From DATFYM01 sp035315065 (GTDB lineage: Bacteria; Acidobacteriota; Terriglobia; UBA7540), in assembly GCA_035315065.1 (NCBI GenBank), contig DATFYM010000068.1:11302-75301 (forward strand): a stretch of DNA of 64,000 nucleotides, in the 5' to 3' direction. Shown here piece by piece: positions 33,089-41,693 of the stretch. The position numbers and the translations under genes were made by a program. Within the stretch, counting starts at the first letter, position 1. The number at the start of each line of letters is the position of its first letter. Below the pieces are notes generated by a model. It did not search any database and was not told the origin of the DNA. It worked only from the letters and a program-made list of their open reading frames with translations.

Positions 33089-33304
33089 ATGGAGACCTAT
33101 ACCTTCAAGGTCGTGGTCGAACCAGACGAGGGTGGCTACCATGCCTACTGCCCGGCGTTGCGCCACCTTGGCGCTGTGACGCAGGGGGCAACCAAGGAAG
33201 AGGCCTTGGCGAATATCAACGAAGTCATCCACATGATCATGGATGAGCTTCGTGAAGAGGGCGCGCCACTTCCAACCGCTTCGCTCGACGCCCGACGACG
33301 TTGA
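33089..33304 (+). CDS. HicB-family antitoxin-like protein with C-terminal frameshift
   Basis: This 71-residue protein has the partial RNase-H-like fold of HicB: YTFKVVVEPDEGGYHAYCPA, GAVTQGATKEEALANINEVI, then a short helix. HicB proteins normally neutralise a HicA mRNA-interferase; no hicA is seen here. In the third frame the sequence continues as a family-like tail (DDVEVFEGTRVAVTV) to TAA 33339-33341, so a single-base loss near 33275-33290 has shortened the protein to ...SLDARRR. The ATG 33089 fits the domain start. Confidence 0.68.
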   Translation: METYTFKVVVEPDEGGYHAYCPALRHLGAVTQGATKEEALANINEVIHMIMDELREEGAPLPTASLDARRR

Positions 33305-33527
33305 AGTTTTCGAGGGCACGCGTGTCGCCGTCACGGTCTAATCAGGCAGGAAGCGTGGAAGGCGATCTCAAACGACTGAAACTCCTCTCCTAATAGAGGG
33401 CTGCCTGCCGCTCGCTTCAGTTCGGATTTATGGCCGTTTGTGAACTTCTACGGTGCGACGACGTTGCGCGCGGCGCCGGACCGATGTATCCTTCCGGCAA
33501 CGATCTGAGTCTAATGTCGTGTCTTCG

Positions 33528-33601
33528 GCACCTTTTGGTGCGGAGGCAAGGTAGCACTGCTTGCCAGTGGCGGTTGGGTAACCAGTCGTCGGTTCCCGAC
33601 G
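33528..33601 (+). promoter_or_regulatory. structured leader with four consecutive hairpins
   Basis: Four small stems follow each other in the 5' region of the next gene: GCACC/GGTGC (33528-33541), GGCAAG/CTTGCC (33545-33565), GGTT/AACC (33572-33583) and CGTCGG/CCGACG (33587-33601). The last ends 39 nt before the ATG. No known riboswitch class is recognised. Confidence 0.4.
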
Positions 33602-33640
33602 GCCCGAGGGAGGCAGTGGAGAATCTGAAGGGAGAGTGCG

Positions 33641-34186
33641 ATGAAGAAGCGAGTCGAACTTTTTGCCGTGTTTTCCCTAGCGCTTGCAGTTTTCGTTTTT
33701 GCACCCACTCAAGCGGCCGGCGGCCAACGTAGAGAAGAGCGTGCCCCTGCGCAGAAGGGGTACATTCCCCGTCGCGGTCCGGCGCCGGCGAGGAATGCGA
33801 AGCCCGTTCAAGAGAACCGCAACTTCAGCGACAAGGAGGGGCACCCGAATGCTCCTCACGTTCACTCGAACGGCGAATGGGTGGGACACGATTCCGGACC
33901 TAACGATGCCCGTTACCACATCGATCATCCTTGGGAGCATGGACGCTTTCGGGGTGGCTTCGGTCGCGGTCACGTCTGGAGGCTGGCGGGCGGCGGCAGG
34001 GATCGCTTCTGGTTCGGCGGCTTCTACTTCAGCGTGGCGGCGGCCGACTACGACTTCTGCAACGATTGGCTTTGGGACAGCGACCAGATCGTGATCTACG
34101 AAGACCCGGACCATATCGGCTGGTATCTGGCCTATAACGTCAGACTGGGTACTTACGTTCACGTGATGTATATCGGAACCAGTTAG
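33641..34186 (+). CDS. exported His/Gly/Arg-rich protein, function unknown
   Basis: The protein has 181 residues with a signal peptide ending near QAAGG (about residue 28). The body is rich in His, Arg, Gly and aromatic residues (HPNAPHVHSNGEWVGHD, HPWEHGRFRGGFGRGHVWRL). A beta-like end follows, YLAYNVRLGTYVHVMYIG, recalling small periplasmic or outer-membrane proteins that may bind metals. GGGAGAG lies upstream of the ATG, and a hairpin-rich leader precedes it. Confidence 0.7.
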   Translation: MKKRVELFAVFSLALAVFVFAPTQAAGGQRREERAPAQKGYIPRRGPAPARNAKPVQENRNFSDKEGHPNAPHVHSNGEWVGHDSGPNDARYHIDHPWEHGRFRGGFGRGHVWRLAGGGRDRFWFGGFYFSVAAADYDFCNDWLWDSDQIVIYEDPDHIGWYLAYNVRLGTYVHVMYIGTS

Positions 34187-34250
34187 TCATCGCCCTTTGG
34201 TAGTCGGTCTCTGGCAGCAGATCCCTAGCAGCACTAGGGTTGGTTCGCTG

Positions 34251-35558
34251 TTATGGGCGGCGCGACGGGGTAAGCGCCGGTACCGCCGCCCACTCCTTTT
34301 GTCTCTCGGCTGCGTCGGTTGTGCCGGTTTCTCCAACCAGCACATGCGAACTCGGATCATCGGCGTAGTAGGCGGTAAATTTCCCGTCGCGGATCTCGAG
34401 CGCCGAAGCGCGGCCGCCGTAATAAGACTTGAGCATCCCGGTATCGATGAGGAAAACGCGATGGTTGAAGCGGACCGTAATGGTAAACCCGGGTAGCACG
34501 GTGTGGCCGAGGACAATGTAGTGGGCGCCGAGCCGGTCGAGCATCGCATTCAGACCCTTCTCGTTCCTTTCCTCCGGTTCGAGGGCCAAGCCGCGGTACC
34601 ACAGGGGGCTGTGGTCCGACATCAGCAGACCATTGGGCAGGTCGAGCATCCGGCGCATGTACTCGACGTCAACGGGAGCGCCAGGCGAGCGGGACTGGGC
34701 CGCGTCGTAGCTGAGCTTAACCTGGTTGAAGGCGTCATCCAACGTCATGTAGCGCCAAATGGTTTTCTGTTGTACCAGCGTCTGCCACAGCTTGTCGAAG
34801 CCGGTGATCTCAGACCGGATCTTGCCGTTCAACTCGTCGACCGAGCCGAAATGCAGCCCGGGGTCGAGCCCCGCGTGCAGGAAGAGCGTGTCACCCAACT
34901 GAGCGACCGCGTCGTGGGTGCGCAGCCAGCGTCCGTACACACCATCCGGGGCGTAAGCGTCGCGGTCCTCGAAGAAGCCCAGCGGGTGGCGCGCCAACCA
35001 GCGCTGGTGCGCATCCTCGTCATCCGGCACGTCGTGGATTCCGCGGCTCGCGGCGATGAACTTACGATAGTCCTGATAGGCGAGATCGCGCACATTCTCG
35101 GACTGGGCGATCGCGAACGACTGGAAGTCGGCGGGCGTGGTGTATCGCAGATCGCCCATCATCTGCATCACTTCGTGGTTGCCGAGCAGCGGGATCACCT
35201 TGCCACCCTGCGCGGGCGCCTCGCGCTCGAGCTCCATCAGCAAGTCGAGGACCTTGCGCGTCTCCGGCCCGCGGTCGGGGACGTCACCCACTTGCACAAA
35301 GATGGTCGCGCTCCCCGCCCACTTGTGGCCGGCGTCGATCAGACCCATGCGTTGCAGGATTCCGAGGAACTCCTCGTATGCGCCGTGCACATCTGCGATA
35401 GCGACGATGCGCTGCGGTGCACCAGGCACTGTTGTCCTTGATGGCGGCACCCCTGATGCCCTGCGACCCATCATCAGCACCGGGCCGGTCAAGAGCATAA
35501 GAGCCGTAGTCAGGATCGAGACTCTCCGCCTTTGTCGGAACCTGAAGCGGTTTTTCAT
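34251..35558 (-). CDS. exported calcineurin-like metallophosphoesterase
   Basis: The 435 residues begin with a signal or anchor segment (about 13-32). The metal-binding motifs of calcineurin-like phosphatases are in order: IADVHGAY (about 55-62), GDVPDRGPETR (about 90-100) and LLGNHEVMQ (about 126-134). A late LGHTVLPG (about 355) supplies the last metal-binding His. It resembles the Shewanella-like phosphatase group and may remove phosphate from proteins or small molecules in the periplasm. The start is chosen at ATG 35558, just before a run of Arg that precedes the signal segment; the frame is open to 35672. Confidence 0.85.
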   Translation of the reverse strand: MKNRFRFRQRRRVSILTTALMLLTGPVLMMGRRASGVPPSRTTVPGAPQRIVAIADVHGAYEEFLGILQRMGLIDAGHKWAGSATIFVQVGDVPDRGPETRKVLDLLMELEREAPAQGGKVIPLLGNHEVMQMMGDLRYTTPADFQSFAIAQSENVRDLAYQDYRKFIAASRGIHDVPDDEDAHQRWLARHPLGFFEDRDAYAPDGVYGRWLRTHDAVAQLGDTLFLHAGLDPGLHFGSVDELNGKIRSEITGFDKLWQTLVQQKTIWRYMTLDDAFNQVKLSYDAAQSRSPGAPVDVEYMRRMLDLPNGLLMSDHSPLWYRGLALEPEERNEKGLNAMLDRLGAHYIVLGHTVLPGFTITVRFNHRVFLIDTGMLKSYYGGRASALEIRDGKFTAYYADDPSSHVLVGETGTTDAAERQKEWAAVPALTPSRRP

Positions 35559-35817
35559 AATATTCCGGACTGTCCTTTGACGGCGGCACTTCGGGGCTTG
35601 GCCGCCCCGAAGAGCGTTGCCGGAAATCGAACATAACACAGCATTGCTAGACTCATTGCCTGATTTCAGCACTCCGCGGCAACAATCTCGTGGAATTGAG
35701 GATGAAGGCCATCTCTGAGCTCACGTGAATGAAAGCCGCCAGCAGCGGGTTCAGGAAGCCAAAGGCCGCCATTCCAACCCCTATGCTGTCCACGACTAGA
35801 GTGCCCACGAAGTTGTG

Positions 35818-35944
35818 CCGGGGTTCGGGATTCGAAGTTCGGGATTCGCGGAGGAAGATTGCGGTTCGGGAATTTGTTCTGCGAACCCCGAACCCCCAAT
35901 CCCGAACCCCGCGTGCATCGTCACCGTATTTGTGAAATGTACCA
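35818..35944 (-). mobile_element. truncated MITE, second copy of the CGGTGACG family
   Basis: Read on the minus strand it starts with TGGTACATTTCACAAATACG and matches the copy at 32861 nearly base for base over about 110 nt, including the unusual centre AACAAATTCCCGAACCGCAA. The right terminal repeat is missing. CTTAG borders the intact end (35945-35949), as at the first copy. Confidence 0.8.
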
Positions 35945-35994
35945 CTTAGTCTGCCTTTGCCTTCTCTCTCAAGCGACTGGACCTTCCCTTCGCG

Positions 35995-36042
35995 CGGGAG
36001 CGGGACGCTCCCGCCACAGCGGGCGAGACGCCCGCGCTACAA
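35995..36042 (+). repeat. CGGGAGCGGGACGCTCCCGC repeat, arm 1
   Basis: The roughly 45-bp motif (GGGAGCGGGACGCTCCCGCC then ACAGCGGGCGAGACGCCCGC) consists of two adjacent hairpins. The inverted counterpart is at 38219-38266, so the ankyrin gene between them is flanked by a GC-rich inverted repeat. Confidence 0.7.
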
Positions 36043-36089
36043 CCTTCGGATTTCGAACTGCCGGTACAGCGAGCGTTGAGGAGCCCCCC

Positions 36090-38030
36090 TCAGGCCTTCA
36101 CGCCATGGTCGCGGAGCCGGCGCTCGATCGCGGCGTGTCCCATCTTCTTGGCCCACGCGAGCGGCGTTGCCCACGGTGCGGCGGCCGGCTCGTTCGCCGG
36201 CGCGCCGCGCGCCATCAGCAACTCCACCAGCTCCTTTCGGTCCCAGCGGCAGGCCCAGCCCAGCGGCGTGGACTTCAGCAGGTGGTCGCGGAGGTCGAGC
36301 CTTGCGCCCCAGTCGAGCAGCATCGCGGCGAAGCGCGTGCGGTCCGACTCGTTTTCAATCCCGTCGCGCGCGGCGGCGAAATGCAGCACGGTCTGGCCGA
36401 ATCGGCTCGACACGTTCACGTCGATCCCATGCCGCAACAGCAGCGCCATGCACCGCAAGCGGTCCTCAGTTGCCTGGGCCGGCCTCAAGCCTGAGTTGTC
36501 TCCCAGACCCCGAATCGGCTGAATCAGGATCCAGTGCCACCGGGGGTCGTTGGCGGGCCAGTTCAGGTGCGGTAGCGCCAACTCGACGATGGCTGGGCAA
36601 CCGTTGATGGCCGCCGACCAAGTCAACTCGCTGGCCAGATCCTCGCTCGCTTCGGCGGCGAGCAGCCGCCTGGCCTCGCCGAGGTCGCGGGCCTCGGCCA
36701 CCATGTAAGGCTGCGGCTTGGCGCCGCGCTCCACCAGCAGCCGCTTGAGGGCTTCGTCGTGGCGTTGGTACGCGTTACGGAGCGGCCAGCCGGACGCATA
36801 CACATTGGCGTTCGGATCGGCGCCGCGGTCCAGCAACAACTCCGCGATGTCGCGCCGTCCCGAGAGAGCTGCGAACCACAGTGGAGCGCCCCAGCTTAGA
36901 GTGGGCTCCTCCAGTTCGTGCAGCAGTGTCCGCTCGTCAACATCAGCGCCGAGGTCGAGCAACAACCGGACCACGTCGAGGTGCCCATGTTTCACGGCCA
37001 GGGTGACGAGGCCGCCCCTCGACCAGTGGATCCCTCGCCGCAACAGCCCGGGATCACTAGTCGCCAGTTCGCGGATGCGCCGGGTGTCGGCCAACGCCAC
37101 GGCAGCGCAAATGGTGACTTCTGCTCCGTGCTCCAGCAGCAGCCGGGCGACTGCCGGAAACTGTTTCGCAGCATCGTTACGAGGATCGGCGGCCAGCGCG
37201 GCCCGGTCGAGCGGGGTGAAGCCGTTGGCGTCCCGCTTGCGCACGCTGGCGCCTCGGCTCAGCAGCCACGACACCATCTCCTGGTTCCTCGCTTGCGCGG
37301 CGACGTGCACCGGCGTCCCGCCGTCCCGATCGCAAGCCCGGACGAGAGAGGCGTCCGCATCCAACAGACGCATGGCCGCCCCATTATCTCCCCGGCGGAT
37401 CGCCTCATTGATCTGATCCTGGGCCGGCGAGACCGTAGCGTTGGGGCAACTCATCCCCTCACGCCGGTGTTGCTCCTCTTCCTCAATCACCGCGACGATA
37501 TCCCTATAGTCTCGGTCCCTCGCCAAGGCGAAGGCGGTTGTCGCGTCGCGGTGCGGAAAGACGCCCTGGCGAGCGTCGCCGCCGGCTTGCATCAGCAGGC
37601 GCACCATCGCCGCATCGCGGCGCACCACCGCATAATGCAGACCGCGCTGCTCATTGTTCCCGGCCGTGTCCATGTGGACGAGCTCCGGCCGTTGGCGGAG
37701 TATGGCGCGCACCCGTTCGACTTCGCCGGCCTCGACCGCAGCCACAAAGCGGGCGATGGTGACGCCGTCGACGAACGCCTTAAGCTTCGTCCAACTCGCG
37801 AAGCCATAAGCGCGGGCGAGCACGAGTTGCGCATCGCTCAGTTGGAATCCTTCGGTCTCAGAAACGGGCTCGGAAATGGAGCCGTGCCAGTGTGCGTGCA
37901 CCTCCGCGATTGCCGTTGATTCACCTGCCTGGAACGCCTTTAATAAGTCTTTCGCCTGCTTCTTGAACTGGTTGAGATTGGGCTTGGCGGGCAGCTTGCG
38001 CGCGAGTGGGGAACGATGGGGTTGGGACAT
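36090..38030 (-). CDS. ankyrin repeat protein
   Basis: This 646-residue protein begins with a short Arg/Lys-rich segment. It contains about ten ankyrin units with the GxTPLHxAA-like consensus: GGTPVHVAAQARNQEMVSWL, GFTPLDRAALAADPRNDAAK, LVTLAVKHGHLDVVRLLLDL, PLWFAALSGRRDIAELLLDR, FGQTVLHFAAARDGI, STPLGWACRWDRKELVELLM. There is no signal peptide, so it is probably a cytoplasmic protein-binding scaffold. AAAGGAGG lies before the ATG. A frameshifted relative with a conserved upstream region is at 48349-50276. Confidence 0.88.
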   Translation of the reverse strand: MSQPHRSPLARKLPAKPNLNQFKKQAKDLLKAFQAGESTAIAEVHAHWHGSISEPVSETEGFQLSDAQLVLARAYGFASWTKLKAFVDGVTIARFVAAVEAGEVERVRAILRQRPELVHMDTAGNNEQRGLHYAVVRRDAAMVRLLMQAGGDARQGVFPHRDATTAFALARDRDYRDIVAVIEEEEQHRREGMSCPNATVSPAQDQINEAIRRGDNGAAMRLLDADASLVRACDRDGGTPVHVAAQARNQEMVSWLLSRGASVRKRDANGFTPLDRAALAADPRNDAAKQFPAVARLLLEHGAEVTICAAVALADTRRIRELATSDPGLLRRGIHWSRGGLVTLAVKHGHLDVVRLLLDLGADVDERTLLHELEEPTLSWGAPLWFAALSGRRDIAELLLDRGADPNANVYASGWPLRNAYQRHDEALKRLLVERGAKPQPYMVAEARDLGEARRLLAAEASEDLASELTWSAAINGCPAIVELALPHLNWPANDPRWHWILIQPIRGLGDNSGLRPAQATEDRLRCMALLLRHGIDVNVSSRFGQTVLHFAAARDGIENESDRTRFAAMLLDWGARLDLRDHLLKSTPLGWACRWDRKELVELLMARGAPANEPAAAPWATPLAWAKKMGHAAIERRLRDHGVKA

Positions 38031-38499
38031 GATGACCTCCTTTGGGCCTTTTCGGCCCGTCTTGCCCGTTGTCCGCTCATTCGGGCGAAAGGAAGATCAC
38101 CATGAAGGTGTCTTGAAACAGCATGTCGTTCGGCGGGCTCAGCCCTTTCCGCGGACCGGTGGCGCCCGGTGCGCACGCCTCTATACTACCACAGGCACGC
38201 CGGTATCTACAGCGCCGTTATAGCGCGGGCGTCTCGCCCGCTGTGGCGGGAGCGTCCCGCTCCTGGGCGAAGGAAGGCTCAAAGGCTCGCGGTTGCCTGA
38301 ACCCAAGACCGAGACTCATGGACCCCGGTCTACCTTGCATGGACTACGGTTACAGCTTTTTGGCGGCGGCCGGGGACAGCTACTAAATTAGAAAGATGAC
38401 AGAGCCGAAACTCCGAACTGAAACCGGCCGACGATGGTCGGCGTCTTGCAACCGGAATAGTCAGGGTGGCATCTCAAATAATCGAACACGGACAAGATT
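38031..38499. other. intergenic; GC-rich repeat arm 2 and conserved leader of the ankyrin gene
   Basis: 38031-38215 is the upstream region of the ankyrin gene and is well conserved in the second copy at 50277-50448. It includes a minus-strand frame ending in DTFMVIFLSPE just before the ribosome site. 38219-38266 is the inverted partner of the repeat at 35995. The remainder shows nothing. Confidence 0.5.
38219..38266 (-). repeat. CGGGAGCGGGACGCTCCCGC repeat, arm 2
   Basis: GCGGGCGTCTCGCCCGCTGT then GGCGGGAGCGTCCCGCTCC is the inverted copy of 35995-36042. Confidence 0.7.
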
Positions 38500-38856
38500 T
38501 TGGGGCATCCTATTCACGTGCGTAGCTGGGCGCTTCGATTCACTATAACGGTTCTGCTGCTGGCTCAGGTGAACACCCTGGTGGCCGTGAGCCTGCATCG
38601 CCACAAGGCGGAGTTGATTCCGCCGCGAGCCATTGCCCACGCCTGCATTCCGGGGGCGCACCTCTCGGCGACGGTCCAGCCGGAGACGTTCTGTCCCATT
38701 TGCGAAGCCATTCGTCATTCGATCGGCCCCGTCATGCCGACCGCCACGGCCCCTGCGCCCACCGTGGTGAAGAGCTTTCTTCCTCGACCCCGCACTCATC
38801 GCGTCAAGCTTGTACCCCACTTCTCTGCCGGTTGGCGCGCACCCCCTCTCTCCTGA
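38500..38856 (+). CDS. small membrane-associated protein with Cys pair, precedes TonB receptor
   Basis: The 118 residues contain one hydrophobic segment (about 11-30, ALRFTITVLLLAQVNTLVAV) followed by a His/Pro-rich part with the motif ETFCPICEAIRHS (C-P-I-C at about 65-68). It recalls DUF2946-like small proteins found next to TonB receptors. The start is uncertain: TTG 38500 or GTG 38518. It ends 47 nt before the TonB receptor ATG, so the two probably form one unit. Confidence 0.5.
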   Translation: MGHPIHVRSWALRFTITVLLLAQVNTLVAVSLHRHKAELIPPRAIAHACIPGAHLSATVQPETFCPICEAIRHSIGPVMPTATAPAPTVVKSFLPRPRTHRVKLVPHFSAGWRAPPLS

Positions 38857-38903
38857 AGGCATTTCCAATCCCGTTCGAAAAATCCCCTTCAGGAGGAAGA
38901 CAC

Positions 38904-41693
38904 ATGCTATCTGCAGCGGTGGTTAAAGCTCTATCTACATCTACGCAGCGGACGAAACTCGAAACTCGAAATTCGAAACTCGCCTCCCAGCACGGTTTGT
39001 TCCTCCGTGCTCGGGCGGGAAGGATCGCCGCCACTCTGTTCTTGATCTTGTTCGGAGTTGCCCGCCTTTCGAACGCACAGGGAAGTAACGCGACTTCAGT
39101 TTCAGGTACGGTTCTGGACCCCTCGGGCGCCACGGTGGCAAAAGCCATTGTCACCATCCACGACCCGGTCAGCGGTTATGAGCGGTCAACTACAACCGAC
39201 GGTTCCGGTAGTTTCAGTTTCCCGAACGTACCGTTCAATACGTATCATATGGAGGTCACGGCTACCGGATTCGCTCCATTTGTACGGGATGTCGATGTCC
39301 GGTCCTCACTACCCGTCAAGCTGAGCGTTGGCCTGACGATCGGCACCGCCAGCACCGTCGTGAATGTCACGGGCGAGGCCGCGGACCTTGTTGAGGCAAC
39401 GCCTGAAAACCATACCGATGTTGATCGCGGCTTGTTCGACAAGCTGCCGCTTGAGAGTCAGACATCGTCCGTCAGCTCGCTGGTTACGCTTTCCACGCCG
39501 GGAATCTCGGCGGACTCCAACGGTCTCTTCCACGGCATGGGCGATCATGCCGAAAACTCGTTTTCGGTGGACGGCCAGCCCATCACGGACCAGCAAAGCA
39601 AGGTTTTTTCCAATCAAATTCCAATGGACTCCATCCAGTCATTGGAGGTGGTCCCCGGCGCGCCGCCCGCCGAATTTGGGGACAAGACGAGCGTGCTGAT
39701 TAAGGTCACGACGCGCTCCGGCATGGGTGACACGACACCTCATGGCGACGTGACCGCGTCCTACGGCACCTTTGGCTCGGCCACGGGCGGGTTCCAACTT
39801 GGCTATGGAGGCCAGAACTGGGGAAACTTCATCGCCGTGAACGGGTTGAACACCAGCAGATTTCTCGATCCTCCTGAGTTTACCGTAATGCACGATAAGG
39901 GGAACGAAGAGAACCTGTTCGACCGCGTGGACTACAAGCCCAATGAAGCCAACTCGCTCCAGTTGAACTTCGGCTACACGCGCTCCTGGTTTCAGAACCC
40001 CAATTCGTTCGACCAGCAACTTCACGTGGGTCTCACCAACCCTTTGAACGGTAACCCTCTGGGCCCGACCGATGAGCGCTCACAAATCGGGACTATTAAT
40101 GTGGCCCCAAGCTGGACGCGCCTGCTCAATGCGAACACCGTGTTTACGTTTGGGGGCTTCCTGCGGCGGGACCAGTATAACTACTACCCGAGCCGTGACC
40201 TTTTTGCGGATTTGGCCCCGGACCTCCAGTCCGAGACCATCGGTCAGGGCCGGACTCTCACCAACATGGGCCTTCGGTCGGACGTGACCTACGTGAAGGG
40301 TATCCACAACCTGAAAGTGGGTGTCACGTTTCAGCACACATTGCTTACGGAAAATGACAGCATCGGTATCGTCGATCCAACCCTAATTCCGTCAATCACC
40401 CCCTCCTGCTTGGATCAGAATGGCAACCCCATTCCTGGCACTCCGTGCGCAATTCTCGCTCCCTACGACTTGACGCGCGGAGGAAGCCTTTTCTCTTTTC
40501 ACGGGCACACGGACGTGAAGGAGCTCGCGCTCTACGCCGAGGATCAGATCACCAAGGGGCCTTGGTCCTTTAACCTTGGACTTCGCGGGGATACGTACAA
40601 CGCCCTGGCGACCGCCAAACAACTGGAGCCGCGGCTGGGCATCGCTTACAACATTAAACCGACCACCACGGTGCTTCGCATCTCTTACGCTCGATCCTTG
40701 GAGACTCCGTTTAATGAGAATCTGGTGATCGCCAGCACCGGCTGTAACTACCCGTTCCTTGCCATCCTGATCCCGCCGCCTGGCGTCACCTGTAGTCTGG
40801 GACCGATCCATCCGGGCTGGCGCAACGAATTCCACGCCGGTCTGCAACAGGCACTCGGGCAACACTTGGTGTTGGATGGAGAGTACGTTTGGAAGTACAC
40901 CCACAACGGCTATGACTTCGGCACTGTGGGCGCTTCGCCCATCTACTTCCCCATCGAATGGACCCGCTCGAACATCCCCGGATGGGACCTGCGCGCCACC
41001 GTGCCGAACTATCACGGCTTCTCGGCCTTCGTGGTCGCGTCCAGCGTGGCCGCACGCTTCTTTGCGCCGCAAGTCGCCGGCGTGCCCATTATCCCCCCGG
41101 TCAGCGGCGTCTTCCGCATTGACCATGACGAGCATTTGAATCAGACGACACATCTCGAATATCAGCCGTGGAAGCGCGGGCCGTGGTTCGCGTTTAACTG
41201 GAGATATGACAGCGGGCTGGTGGCCGGTGCGACGCCCTGCTATAACGTCAACACTGCGACCTGCCAACCGACATCGACCATGCTGAATGGCTCACCTGCG
41301 ATAAGCATGCTGAACACCATTACCAGCGCGGCCCTGACTGCCGACCAGGAGTTCCAGGCCGGATTCACCTGCATGGGCATGGGCGCAACCCCATATCAAG
41401 CTCTGCCGAGCGTGTGCCCGGCGTCACAGTTCGGGTCCAGGTTCCTCAAGGTACCCGCGCCGGGAACGGAAAATGACGACCACAACCCCCAGCGCATCCA
41501 GCCGCGCAGCCTGTTCGATCTCGCGGTGGGCGAGGATAACCTTTTCCACGGCGACCGCCACAAGTGGAGCCTGCGCTTCACCGCCGTCAACCTGGCCAAC
41601 AAGGAGGCGCTCTATAATTTTCTTTCCACCTTCAGTGGAACGCACTACGTGACGCCGCGGACCTTTACGGCGGAGCTGGGTTTTCACTTCTGA
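38904..41693 (+). CDS. TonB-dependent receptor with carboxypeptidase-regulatory-like domain
   Basis: This outer-membrane protein of 929 residues starts at ATG 38904, preceded by AGGAGGAAG. Residues about 17-33 (RTKLETRNSKLASQ) are encoded by a CGAAACTCGAAATTCG repeat lying before the real signal segment (IAATLFLILFGVARLSNAQ). The CarboxypepD_reg-like domain is at about 60-140 (SVSGTVLDPSGATVAKAIVT). A plug follows at about 160-270 (FSVDGQPITDQQSKVFSNQI) and then a barrel that ends in the aromatic GFHF. It probably imports a large organic ligand; identity unknown. Confidence 0.9.
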   Translation: MLSAAVVKALSTSTQRTKLETRNSKLASQHGLFLRARAGRIAATLFLILFGVARLSNAQGSNATSVSGTVLDPSGATVAKAIVTIHDPVSGYERSTTTDGSGSFSFPNVPFNTYHMEVTATGFAPFVRDVDVRSSLPVKLSVGLTIGTASTVVNVTGEAADLVEATPENHTDVDRGLFDKLPLESQTSSVSSLVTLSTPGISADSNGLFHGMGDHAENSFSVDGQPITDQQSKVFSNQIPMDSIQSLEVVPGAPPAEFGDKTSVLIKVTTRSGMGDTTPHGDVTASYGTFGSATGGFQLGYGGQNWGNFIAVNGLNTSRFLDPPEFTVMHDKGNEENLFDRVDYKPNEANSLQLNFGYTRSWFQNPNSFDQQLHVGLTNPLNGNPLGPTDERSQIGTINVAPSWTRLLNANTVFTFGGFLRRDQYNYYPSRDLFADLAPDLQSETIGQGRTLTNMGLRSDVTYVKGIHNLKVGVTFQHTLLTENDSIGIVDPTLIPSITPSCLDQNGNPIPGTPCAILAPYDLTRGGSLFSFHGHTDVKELALYAEDQITKGPWSFNLGLRGDTYNALATAKQLEPRLGIAYNIKPTTTVLRISYARSLETPFNENLVIASTGCNYPFLAILIPPPGVTCSLGPIHPGWRNEFHAGLQQALGQHLVLDGEYVWKYTHNGYDFGTVGASPIYFPIEWTRSNIPGWDLRATVPNYHGFSAFVVASSVAARFFAPQVAGVPIIPPVSGVFRIDHDEHLNQTTHLEYQPWKRGPWFAFNWRYDSGLVAGATPCYNVNTATCQPTSTMLNGSPAISMLNTITSAALTADQEFQAGFTCMGMGATPYQALPSVCPASQFGSRFLKVPAPGTENDDHNPQRIQPRSLFDLAVGEDNLFHGDRHKWSLRFTAVNLANKEALYNFLSTFSGTHYVTPRTFTAELGFHF
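38955..38985. repeat. CGAAACTCGAAATTCG word inside the TonB receptor gene
   Basis: CGAAACTCGAAACTCGAAAT and neighbouring words are in frame near the 5' end of the receptor gene, upstream of the signal peptide. The same word occurs at 519-552, 29793-29812 and 55530-55660. Confidence 0.6.

Larger units (their letters stand above)
35559..36089. other. intergenic with MITE fragment and GC-rich repeat
   Basis: This 530-nt gap contains the truncated MITE copy (35818-35944) and one arm of the CGGGAGCGGGACGCTCCCGC repeat (35995-36042). The rest shows no gene. Confidence 0.55.

Noticed and set aside
33521..33602. Cyclic di-GMP or cobalamin riboswitch
   Set aside because: The conserved core sequences of these classes are absent; only simple hairpins are seen.
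33342..33640. hicA toxin gene after the HicB-like gene
   Set aside because: No frame with the HicA double-stranded RNA-binding-like pattern is present; the space holds only a structured leader.
36918..37919. Plus-strand open frame opposite the ankyrin gene
   Set aside because: Mirror frame of a repetitive gene; the paralogue copy shows that selection acts on the minus-strand frame.
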